Assembly: GCA_017456015.1 (NCBI GenBank)
Contig: JAFTLL010000003.1
Location: forward strand, 124,001 to 188,000
Reading direction: 5' to 3'
Source of the DNA: Clostridia bacterium
Lineage (GTDB): Bacteria; Bacillota_A; Clostridia; Oscillospirales; Acutalibacteraceae
Length of the DNA: 64,000 nt
Positions within the stretch are counted from its first letter, which is position 1. The number at the start of each line of letters is the position of its first letter. The position numbers were made by a program, and so were the translations under genes. The notes beneath the pieces are model-generated. The model was not told where the DNA came from and did no database searches. It saw only the letters and a program-made list of their open reading frames with translations. Shown in pieces: positions 26,384-34,084 of the stretch.

Positions 26384-26427
26384 CACTATCTTTTTGAAAA
26401 TTATTTAAAAGAGAGGTTGGTTCTACT

Positions 26428-26901
26428 ATGGCAAAACCTATCATTTTAACGGATGACGGCTTGAAAAAACTTGAGTCGGAACTTGAATATCTCAAAACAA
26501 CTGCTCGCAAAGAAATTGCCGAAAAAATTAAAACGGCTCGTGGATTTGGTGACCTTTCAGAAAACAGCGAATATGATGAGGCCAAAAACGAGCAGGCTAA
26601 AATTGAGGCAAGAATCATTGAGTTGGATGCGCTGTTGAAAAATGTTGAAATCATCAGTGATGACGAAATCAATTCCGGCCATGTCGTTATTGGCTCTAAG
26701 GTGAAAATCCTTGATGTTGAATTTAATGAAGAATTGGAGTACAAAATTGTCGGTTCTGCCGAAGCCGACCCAAGCAACGGCTCCATTTCTGATGAATCAC
26801 CCGTCGGCAAGGCTCTACTGGGCCATGCGATCGGAGATGAGGTAATTGCCGAAGCACCCGGCGGTCATTTAACCTTTAAAATTCTCGATATTATAAAATA
26901 G
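26428..26901 (+). CDS. greA: transcription elongation factor GreA
   Basis: 157 residues, the usual GreA length. It rescues backtracked RNA polymerase by stimulating transcript cleavage. The N-terminal coiled coil carries the tip acidic residues in [20 protein letters not shown]. The C-terminal FKBP-like domain has [37 protein letters not shown] precedes the ATG. It is followed by a small hairpin and then lysS, probably in one transcript. Confidence 0.97.
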   Translation: MAKPIILTDDGLKKLESELEYLKTTARKEIAEKIKTARGFGDLSENSEYDEAKNEQAKIEARIIELDALLKNVEIISDDEINSGHVVIGSKVKILDVEFNEELEYKIVGSAEADPSNGSISDESPVGKALLGHAIGDEVIAEAPGGHLTFKILDIIK

Positions 26902-26907
26902 TTTTTT

Positions 26908-26928
26908 CGGCAGGGGTCTTCCCTGCCG
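26908..26928 (+). terminator. hairpin between greA and lysS (weak or partial terminator)
   Basis: CGGCAGGG and CCCTGCCG form an 8-bp stem with a 5-nt loop, but only ACTTTG follows. It probably attenuates and does not stop transcription into lysS, which starts 25 bases later. Confidence 0.45.
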
Positions 26929-26953
26929 ACTTTGTATGAAAGGATGTATAACG

Positions 26954-28459
26954 ATGGTTGAACAAAACTTGCCTGAGCAGGAAATGCAAACTGAACAAAA
27001 TTTAAACGAAATTTTGCAAATCCGCCGTGATAAACTTTCTGCTTTGCAACAGGAAGGCATGGATCCGTTTCAGATTACCAAATACGATTTTAACAGCGAT
27101 TCTGCATCAATTAAAAATGCTTATGCAGAATATGAAGGAAAAACCGTTCGTTTGGCCGGACGCATTATGTCCCGCCGTATTATGGGAAAAGCGAGCTTTG
27201 TCGGCATCAGTGATTGTAGCGGCTCAATACAATTGTATGTTCGCCGCGATGATGTTGGTGAGGATACCTATGCTGCGTTTAAAAAATGGGATATTGGTGA
27301 CATTATCGGCGTTGAAGGCTTCGTTTTCAAAACAAAAACAGAGGAGATTTCCCTGCATGCTACCTCTGTAATCCTTTTGTCCAAATCCCTTCGTCCCTTA
27401 CCGGAAAAATTTCACGGCCTGCGTGATACCGATACGCGTTATCGCCAACGCTATGTTGACCTTATTGTTAACCCCGAGGTTCGCGACACCTTTTACAAGC
27501 GTTCACAGATTCTGAAAGAAATCCGCCGTTTTCTGGATGACAAGGGCTTTTTAGAGGTTGACACCCCTATTCTGGTTCCGCTGGAAATCGGTGCGGCGGC
27601 TCGTCCCTTTAAAACGCATCACAATACTTTGGATATGGATATGTATCTGCGTATTGAAACCGAGCTGTATTTAAAACGCTTGATTGTCGGCGGTATGCAC
27701 CGTGTATATGAGGTCGGCCGAATCTTCCGTAATGAAGGTATGGATACCAAACATAATCCTGAATTCACCACCATTGAACTTTACCAGGCCTTTACCGATT
27801 ATTTCGGAATGATGGACCTTGTTGAAGAAATGAATACCATGCTGGCAGAAAAAATTTGCGGCAGCAAGGTCATTACCTATCAAGGCAAAGAAATCGATAT
27901 GGGGCATTGGGAGCGCCTGACCATGGTTGAGGCTGTTAAAAAATATTCCGGATGTGATTATTATACCTGGACATCTGATGCCGATGCGCGTGCCTGTGCC
28001 AAGGAAATGCATGTTGAAGTTGATGAAAACGCAAGCAAAGGTACCGTTTTAATTGAATTGTTCGATGCTTTCGTTGAAGAAAAGTTAATTCAACCGACGA
28101 TTATCTATGATTATCCGGTTGAAAACAGTCCGCTGGCCAAAAGAAAACCGGAGGACCCCGCCTTTACCGAGCGTTTTGAATACTTTATCAATGCCACCGA
28201 ATTCGGTAACGCTTTTAGTGAGTTAAACGACCCCATCGACCAAAAAGAGCGTTTTGAAAAACAGGTCGCTGCCAAAAAGGCTGAGGACTCCGACTGCAAA
28301 GCAGAAGTCGATTATGATTATATTGTAGCGCTTGAATACGGACTGCCGCCGACAGGCGGTCTCGGTTTTGGTATTGACCGACTGGTTATGTTGTTGACCG
28401 ATAGCGCTTCCATCCGCGATGTCCTGCTCTTCCCCACCATGAAGCCGTTGTCCGAGTAA
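26954..28459 (+). CDS. lysS: lysyl-tRNA synthetase, class II
   Basis: 501 residues. It charges tRNA-Lys. An OB-fold anticodon domain (about 65-170, VRLAGRIMSRRIMGKASFVGI) is followed by the class II core: motif 1 in FLDDKGFLEVDTPIL, motif 2 in VYEVGRIFRNEGMDTKHNPEF and motif 3 in GLPPTGGLGFGIDRLVMLL. ATG 26954 lies nine bases after GAAAGGA. An in-frame ATG at 26936 overlaps that site. No T-box was seen upstream. Confidence 0.96.
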   Translation: MVEQNLPEQEMQTEQNLNEILQIRRDKLSALQQEGMDPFQITKYDFNSDSASIKNAYAEYEGKTVRLAGRIMSRRIMGKASFVGISDCSGSIQLYVRRDDVGEDTYAAFKKWDIGDIIGVEGFVFKTKTEEISLHATSVILLSKSLRPLPEKFHGLRDTDTRYRQRYVDLIVNPEVRDTFYKRSQILKEIRRFLDDKGFLEVDTPILVPLEIGAAARPFKTHHNTLDMDMYLRIETELYLKRLIVGGMHRVYEVGRIFRNEGMDTKHNPEFTTIELYQAFTDYFGMMDLVEEMNTMLAEKICGSKVITYQGKEIDMGHWERLTMVEAVKKYSGCDYYTWTSDADARACAKEMHVEVDENASKGTVLIELFDAFVEEKLIQPTIIYDYPVENSPLAKRKPEDPAFTERFEYFINATEFGNAFSELNDPIDQKERFEKQVAAKKAEDSDCKAEVDYDYIVALEYGLPPTGGLGFGIDRLVMLLTDSASIRDVLLFPTMKPLSE

Positions 28460-28525
28460 GTTGTCGTTTTTTTGAAACACTTTATTTCGGTTCTATGTCC
28501 AGTTTGTAAACTCTCATTGGGATGC

Positions 28526-28554
28526 TTGCAGAACAAAGTGAAATTTGTTATACT
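28526..28554 (+). promoter_or_regulatory. putative sigma-A promoter of the membrane-anchored orphan gene
   Basis: TTGCAG and TATACT are 17 bp apart, 27 bp before the chosen start codon. Confidence 0.6.
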
Positions 28555-28580
28555 TTTTACACCGATTAACAGGGCAAAGG

Positions 28581-29336
28581 ATGGAAAATGAAACCATGAA
28601 TAAGCAGTCTCACAATGTTCGAAACCGTGATTTAATTGAGCTAAAAAAAATGAAACAAGGCCTTGTCGAAACAACGACCGACAAACAACCGGAATCCAAA
28701 AAATTGACCGGTTGGCCTGCTGTTGTAAATTTTTTGCGCTACAATGGAATTTGCATTCTTGTTGCCATTATTATTTTGGCAATTTCTATTCATTTGATTT
28801 ATTCAAGGATTACCATGAAAAAGCCGGATTGTATGGTCGTTGTGAATACCGGAGCAATCACCCTGCAAGAAACGGCGAACGACTATGCAAAAATTTTCAC
28901 CGAACTTTGTCCCGACGCAAACGGTGACGGTGCGGCTCTGGCCTCGGTTATCGACTGCTCCTATGACGAAGATGCGACAGATGCACAAGCACTGAGCGCA
29001 CACTTCATGAAATTTCAGTCGCAATTCAGTGTAGAATACGCACAATTGTTTATCCTCAATTACGATACAATGGCACGGCTTGATAATGAAACAGATGGTG
29101 GTTTGTGGGTTGACGATTTGCAATTAAAAGAGTATAATGGAAAAGCAATTAAGCTGAATGGCACCGAGTTCGAAACGCTTTATAAAAAGCAAACCGGCGG
29201 TATTGGATTTACCGAAGACATCTATCTTTGTATGCGTAAAACCGGAGGTGCCATTGCCGAAAGCAAACGCGGCAAAGCAGCCGCCACAGCAGCACGACAA
29301 ATTTTAACCGAACTAAACAACCAAACACAAAATTAA
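28581..29336 (+). CDS. membrane-anchored protein of unknown function, about 251 residues
   Basis: I do not recognise the family. A charged cytoplasmic N-terminus of about 50 residues is followed by one strong transmembrane segment (YNGICILVAIIILAISIHLI) and an extracytoplasmic domain of about 170 residues. That domain contains VVVNTGAITLQETANDYAKIF and an acidic centre. The membrane segment followed by a folded domain suggests a bitopic protein with its C-terminus outside. The start may be ATG 28581 or ATG 28596. It has its own promoter after lysS and ends just before tRNA-Arg. Confidence 0.6.
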   Translation: MENETMNKQSHNVRNRDLIELKKMKQGLVETTTDKQPESKKLTGWPAVVNFLRYNGICILVAIIILAISIHLIYSRITMKKPDCMVVVNTGAITLQETANDYAKIFTELCPDANGDGAALASVIDCSYDEDATDAQALSAHFMKFQSQFSVEYAQLFILNYDTMARLDNETDGGLWVDDLQLKEYNGKAIKLNGTEFETLYKKQTGGIGFTEDIYLCMRKTGGAIAESKRGKAAATAARQILTELNNQTQN

Positions 29337-29359
29337 GGCAATCCTATTGCCTTATCTAT

Positions 29360-29436
29360 CCGCCCGTAGCGAAGCTGGATATCGCAGCAGATTCCGATTC
29401 TGAAGGCCGGGGGTTCGAATCCCTCCGGGCGGGCCA
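29360..29436 (+). tRNA. tRNA-Arg (anticodon CCG)
   Basis: A 77-nt cloverleaf with encoded CCA. The acceptor stem is CCGCCCG/CGGGCGG with discriminator G. The D stem is GCGA/TCGC, and the anticodon stem is GCAGA/TCTGA with a 27-43 G-A mismatch. Loop TTCCGAT gives anticodon CCG (29394-29396), which reads CGG. The T arm is GGGGG-TTCGAAT-CCCTC. An intrinsic terminator lies directly downstream. No other tRNA is near. Confidence 0.93.
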
Positions 29437-29442
29437 AAAAAC

Positions 29443-29470
29443 AAGACAGTCTTCGGACTGTCTTATTTTT
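29443..29470 (+). terminator. intrinsic terminator after tRNA-Arg
   Basis: AAGACAGTC and GACTGTCTT form a 9-bp stem closed by a TTCG tetraloop, then ATTTTT. Confidence 0.92.
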
Positions 29471-29473
29471 ATC

Positions 29474-29545
29474 CAAGCCGAAAGCTTGGTATGTAATCGC
29501 CGTCAGGCGTATGGCATCACGCATCAGCGTGCATTTCTTCGGCTT
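29474..29545. repeat. short multi-hairpin element with similar spacers
   Basis: Three consecutive small hairpins: CAAGC/GCTTG (29474-29488), CGCC/GGCG (29498-29509) and CACGC/GCGTG (29518-29531). They are separated by related 8-9-nt spacers (GTATGTAAT, TATGGCAT, CATTTCTTC). An outer inverted repeat CAAGCCGAA ... TTCGGCTTG (29536-29544) brackets them. It resembles dispersed hairpin repeats seen downstream of genes in clostridial genomes. Only one copy lies in this window. Confidence 0.5.
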
Positions 29546-29665
29546 GATTGCATACGCAACTTATGTAAAATATTTATAAAAGCAAACCCGGTTAAATTTT
29601 TAAACCAATTGTTTTATTTTACATATACTGTACTGATGTGAATTTTTGTTTTACGGAGGACAAAT

Positions 29666-30553
29666 ATGTATAATGACGATTATATAAGGAATTCCTTAGA
29701 ATTACACCTGTTTTTTGGGCGCATAATGAAGGAACATTCCTTCTTTTTAAAGGCAGGCTTTACTCCCGCTAACCAATCATTTTCAAACAAAGCAGAATAT
29801 TTTAAATCGGAATTTGAAAATTTGCTGTCACAGGCAGTAACTTTAAGCAATGGCAATATAAGCAGTGAAGTATTAAATTCCGGAGAATTGGTTACCGAAT
29901 TTACTTCCCTGGCAGAAAGGCAGAGCGAAGCCTTTACCGGTATTGCTATTAATAAGGGTATAACCCAGAGAGAAATGCGTTTGCAAAGCGGACGCCTATT
30001 CGGTTTTAGAAACAATTTAAGCAACCGAGTCGGTCAACTAAACCAAAGAGCGCTTCGGCTTTTGGACGGTCTGATTTCCTTTAAAGAAAGTATTTTAAGA
30101 AATGTTTTAAATTGCAATATGTTTACTATGAATTACCCATTGCTTATTGAGCATATCATCAGAGAAGCAAAATTGTACCGTCAATATATAGAATTGCTTG
30201 AACGAAACGGTAATTTGTCAAATGAATCTATGCGTGATATCGAGTGTTTTTGCAACCGCATAATGATGGAGCACGCAATGTTTATACGCGGGTTGCTCGA
30301 CCCATCCGAAGCAGAGTTAATAAACGTTGCAGATGGTTTTGCAAAAGACTATGCCCAATTACTTGAAAAATGCCACAAAGCCCACGAACAAACGATTTCT
30401 TCCGATTCCTTGGAACAGACTGTCAAATTCAGAGATTTCAAAACCGCAGGTGTTAAGGGAATAGAAAATTGCGACATCCGTTCCATAATACTGCCGTTGC
30501 TTGCAGACCATGTATTGCGCGAAGCAAACCACTATATCCGGCTATTAAAATAA
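29666..30553 (+). CDS. DUF2935 protein, tandem hemerythrin/ferritin-like helical bundles
   Basis: 295 residues, predicted all-helical, apparently cytoplasmic. The two halves each carry the paired pattern expected of DUF2935: RIMKEHSFFLKAGF with HIIREAKLYRQYIELL in the first half, and RIMMEHAMFIRGLLDPSE with HVLREANHYIRLLK in the second. The Glu-His and His-xxx-Glu pairs are probable metal ligands. The biological role of the family is not established to my knowledge. GGAGG precedes the ATG. The gene is monocistronic and ends at a bidirectional terminator shared with addA. Confidence 0.85.
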   Translation: MYNDDYIRNSLELHLFFGRIMKEHSFFLKAGFTPANQSFSNKAEYFKSEFENLLSQAVTLSNGNISSEVLNSGELVTEFTSLAERQSEAFTGIAINKGITQREMRLQSGRLFGFRNNLSNRVGQLNQRALRLLDGLISFKESILRNVLNCNMFTMNYPLLIEHIIREAKLYRQYIELLERNGNLSNESMRDIECFCNRIMMEHAMFIRGLLDPSEAELINVADGFAKDYAQLLEKCHKAHEQTISSDSLEQTVKFRDFKTAGVKGIENCDIRSIILPLLADHVLREANHYIRLLK

Positions 30554-30566
30554 TTTTGAACAAGTG

Positions 30567-30608
30567 AAAAAAACCGCCCAATTCTAAACAGAATAAGGCG
30601 GTTTTTTA
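30567..30608. terminator. bidirectional terminator between the DUF2935 gene and addA
   Basis: An A-run plus ACCGCC pairs with GGCGGT plus a T-run (stem of about 10 bp, arms at 30569-30578 and 30597-30606). The poly-T arms face both ways, and the two genes converge here. Confidence 0.85.
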
Positions 30609-30616
30609 TTATATAA

Positions 30617-33600
30617 TTATTCAATTGGAATATATTCATTTAATGTGAAAGAGTATATTCCTTTTTCCAAGACCGGTAGATGGAAAATTCTGCTTATCGC
30701 ATCTGCATAGAAAGAAACTTGTCCGGCGTAGCGTGTAATCAATGTTTGCAATTCGGTAACATTGTCGGTTTTATAATCGATAATACGAACACCGTCTGCC
30801 GTTACAGCCACACAGTCCACAACACCCTGTACCACAGAGGTTTCGGGTAATTCTTCCGAAAGCTGAACTGGCAACATAAAGGGAAACTCTTTATATACCT
30901 TTTCTGCTTTCAAAATACGCGCACAGATATCGGACGCAAAAAAAGCCCGCAGTCCTTCTACATTTAACGCTTTTCGTTCCGGTGCGCTTAAAAATTCATA
31001 TTCGTACAGCCGTTCGATTTCTTCCAATAAGGCATTACGTGCCGATGCAAAGTCACAATGTTGCATAAATTTGTGGGTCGCTGTACCCTTTTCAGCCGAA
31101 GTCAAACCGCTTTCTTGAGCAAATACCGGCCTTGCGGTAAATGCAAACTCCTGTGCATCCTGTTGTTTTGTCAATTCAGAAACCGACAGTTTTGAAGGAA
31201 TGGTTTGCAAGGCTTTGTAGGGGTAAACATAAGAAAAGTTTTCTTTCATTTGCGCTAACAAATCATCAGAAACCGATGCTTCCGCAGCAGAAAAAAGGTT
31301 TATTTCGCAGGAATCCGACGGTGCAACAAAGGTTATTTTTAAGGGCGCATCGGTTGTTTCTGCCATCGCTATTCCCCTTATGCCAAATTTTTCAAAGGCA
31401 TTGTAGCCGGAAGGATGGATTAGGGCGCAGGAAAGCAACCACGATGAATAACCCGGCGCAGAGGAAATTGCTGAATTGCGAATTTTTCCCTCCTGTGAAA
31501 TCTCGGCGCATAATGCGTTCAACATTCCAGGCAAATTATTTTCGCAAATCAGAATGTCCAATTTGTATTCCGCACGTGTCATCGCCACATAGAGCAACCG
31601 AATCTTTTCCGCAATCATATCGGTTCGCAGCTTAATAGACAATGCCTTGCGCGCAAGGGTATCATAAACAAAACGCGTTTTTGCATCTACATATTTTAAT
31701 CCAATACCCAACTCTTCATCCACCAGCATGCGGCCGATTTGGTCGGTTATATTAAACTTTGTTGCGTTGTCAGCAAGAATACAGTATGGAAATTGTAAAC
31801 CTTTTGCGGCATGAATACTCATTATCCGCACCGCATTCCCCTCTGCGCCGGCAGTTGATTTCACCGACATACCCTGGCTGTTTTCAATTGACCTTAAAAA
31901 AGAGGAAAGGGTTGCTGTATGGGTTTGCGAAACAAATCCGTCTGCCATATTTAAAAGTTTAAGCAGATTCTCCCGGCGTTTTTCTCCGTTTTCCTTAGAA
32001 CTCATTAAAATCAGCAGTCCAGTTTCCTCATAGACTTGACCAACCAAATTGCCCAAGGGTACAGTAGAAGCAGCCAATCGCAATTTAGAAAGTTTAGAAA
32101 TAAATTCCGCGCAAAGTTGCTGGCCGGATTCAGCCGCCGCCGTAATTTTGCCAATCAAGCTTTCCCCAGTGTAGTGCATTTTTATTTCAGCAATTTGCTC
32201 TGCACTGAAACCAAACAAGCCAGACATTAAAACCGCAAGGAGTGCGACATCATTTGTCGGGTTGTTGATAATTTTTAACATCGAAAGTGCCAGCGAGATT
32301 TCGGCGGTTTCATAAAAGGCTTTTGATTCGACAACTACCGGTATACCCAATTTTTGCAAAGCTTGGGCATAAACAGGCGCACGACCCGAAGGCGATTGCA
32401 TCAAAACAGCAAAATCACCATATCTTGCTTTGCGCGTCTGTCCGTTTAAGCAAAGCGTCTTCTCACCCTCAACAATATTGCGAATATAGCGGGCTATATA
32501 ATCCGCTTCCATTTCTTTTCTGCTGCGCAAATCGTCGTTTTTTTCAATTATGTGATACTCTACGCCTCCGTCTTCATCGGGCGAAAAATCCGCTGAATAA
32601 ACCAAACTTTCAGCCAAATCGTAGGATATATTTGCGGTTTCCTTATGCATGAGAGCAGAAAAGGTAAAATTAACAAAATCACAAATATCCGACCGACTGC
32701 GAAAATTATTGGATAGTGTAATTGAGCCGTCTCTCTCCCCTTCTGTATATTGGGGAAGCTCTGATTTACGAAGTAAAAAATTATTGGGGTTTGCATGCCG
32801 GAATTTATAAATACTTTGCTTAACATCGCCAACCGTAAAGAGATTTCCGCTTTGAGAAGCTAACATTTTAAAAAGGGTATCCTGCAAATCATTTGTATCC
32901 TGGTATTCATCGACCAGAATCTCATCAAATGAATCACAAAGCGCGGCTGCATCCGGATTGAGTAAAATTGTTCCATCTTCCTTAGGATGGCACAAAAGGC
33001 GCAGTGCCATTCGTTCAATCATATCAAACGGATAGGCTGAAATTCGGCGCATATATTCTTCAAAATACAGCGACATTTGCAAAATAAAATCAATTGCGCC
33101 ACAGACCGCGGCACCGGATTGCTGCGTAAATTTACAAATCTCTGAAAAGGGACAGTAAAACAATTTTTGTAAAGTTTTTATGCTTTGGGATAATTCTGCT
33201 TTGCAGGTTTTAATTTTTTCTCGAACCGAAATATCCGCCTTGGTTTTCGGCAAAACCGGAAAGGCACATTTGTTTAAAGCAGAGCGCACTTTGTCCCACT
33301 CACCATCAAAAACGGCATCTTCTAAAACCATAAGTTGGGTACGGATATTTTCCAATACCGGAACATATTTTTCTGTATCGGGATACAAATGCAAGGTTGC
33401 AAGGCATTGTGTGAGCAAAGCCTGTTGGGCAGAAATTGTTTCGGAGGCATAATTAAAAATTGTGCGTAACCATTGCTCATTCGCTGTATTTTCATACATG
33501 TCTTTTACCGAAATCAGCCAGCGTTCAGGAAAAGGCATACTGCGGCTATGCTCCCAAATTTTAAACAGATGGGCTTTGAGTTCTTCTACACCAAAAGTGG

Positions 33601-34084
33601 AAGAAAGACAAGCCATCATACCGGTAAAATCTACTGATAGTTTTGCCGATAATTCAGCGAAGGTTTGGCGAAATGCGGTTTCCTTTGCTTTGCGTTCCTG
33701 TGCTACGTCGGCAACACGAAAATCCGGCGCAATACCCAATAAGGCAAAATGGTTTTTGACAAAATCAATGCAAAAGGCATCAATGGTACAAATTTTTGCA
33801 CTGTAAATCAGTAATCGTTGTTTTGCCAAACGACGGTTACCGGTTTTCTTTATTTCATCAAAAAGACGTTTTTCAATCCGCGTACGCATTTCGCTCGCGG
33901 CCGCGTTTGTAAAAGTAACAATTAAAAGACGATTGGCGTCTATGGGGTTGTCCTCATCAGAAAGGAGACGGATAACCCGTTCAACGAGAACCGCTGTTTT
34001 GCCCGAACCGGCAGCGGCTGAAACCAAAACATTCCCTCTGGCTTCAATGGCTTTTTGCTGGTCTTGGGTTGGTTTAAAGGCCAT
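30617..34084 (-). CDS. addA: ATP-dependent helicase/nuclease subunit A (AddA)
   Basis: 1155 residues. The helicase-nuclease subunit of the AddAB double-strand-break end-resection complex that loads RecA (RecBCD equivalent). It is a UvrD-like SF1 helicase with Walker A SAAAGSGKTAVLVERV near residue 20, DEYQDTNDLQ (motif II), GDVKQSIYKFRHANP, SIHAAKGLQFPYCILAD and LLYVAMTRAEYKL (motif VI). The C-terminal RecB-family nuclease has GVVDCVAVTADGVRIIDYKTDNV. It overlaps addB by 11 bp, the normal Firmicutes addB-addA order. Confidence 0.96.
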   Translation of the reverse strand: MAFKPTQDQQKAIEARGNVLVSAAAGSGKTAVLVERVIRLLSDEDNPIDANRLLIVTFTNAAASEMRTRIEKRLFDEIKKTGNRRLAKQRLLIYSAKICTIDAFCIDFVKNHFALLGIAPDFRVADVAQERKAKETAFRQTFAELSAKLSVDFTGMMACLSSTFGVEELKAHLFKIWEHSRSMPFPERWLISVKDMYENTANEQWLRTIFNYASETISAQQALLTQCLATLHLYPDTEKYVPVLENIRTQLMVLEDAVFDGEWDKVRSALNKCAFPVLPKTKADISVREKIKTCKAELSQSIKTLQKLFYCPFSEICKFTQQSGAAVCGAIDFILQMSLYFEEYMRRISAYPFDMIERMALRLLCHPKEDGTILLNPDAAALCDSFDEILVDEYQDTNDLQDTLFKMLASQSGNLFTVGDVKQSIYKFRHANPNNFLLRKSELPQYTEGERDGSITLSNNFRSRSDICDFVNFTFSALMHKETANISYDLAESLVYSADFSPDEDGGVEYHIIEKNDDLRSRKEMEADYIARYIRNIVEGEKTLCLNGQTRKARYGDFAVLMQSPSGRAPVYAQALQKLGIPVVVESKAFYETAEISLALSMLKIINNPTNDVALLAVLMSGLFGFSAEQIAEIKMHYTGESLIGKITAAAESGQQLCAEFISKLSKLRLAASTVPLGNLVGQVYEETGLLILMSSKENGEKRRENLLKLLNMADGFVSQTHTATLSSFLRSIENSQGMSVKSTAGAEGNAVRIMSIHAAKGLQFPYCILADNATKFNITDQIGRMLVDEELGIGLKYVDAKTRFVYDTLARKALSIKLRTDMIAEKIRLLYVAMTRAEYKLDILICENNLPGMLNALCAEISQEGKIRNSAISSAPGYSSWLLSCALIHPSGYNAFEKFGIRGIAMAETTDAPLKITFVAPSDSCEINLFSAAEASVSDDLLAQMKENFSYVYPYKALQTIPSKLSVSELTKQQDAQEFAFTARPVFAQESGLTSAEKGTATHKFMQHCDFASARNALLEEIERLYEYEFLSAPERKALNVEGLRAFFASDICARILKAEKVYKEFPFMLPVQLSEELPETSVVQGVVDCVAVTADGVRIIDYKTDNVTELQTLITRYAGQVSFYADAISRIFHLPVLEKGIYSFTLNEYIPIE

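Noticed and set aside
29333..29524. Minus-strand open frame over tRNA-Arg containing PEGFEPPAF
   Set aside because: This is the familiar artefact of reading the complement of a tRNA gene and its terminator.
29474..29545. CRISPR-like array
   Set aside because: The repeated units are small hairpins with near-identical short spacers and differing stems. There are no 25-35-bp direct repeats with unique spacers and no cas genes.
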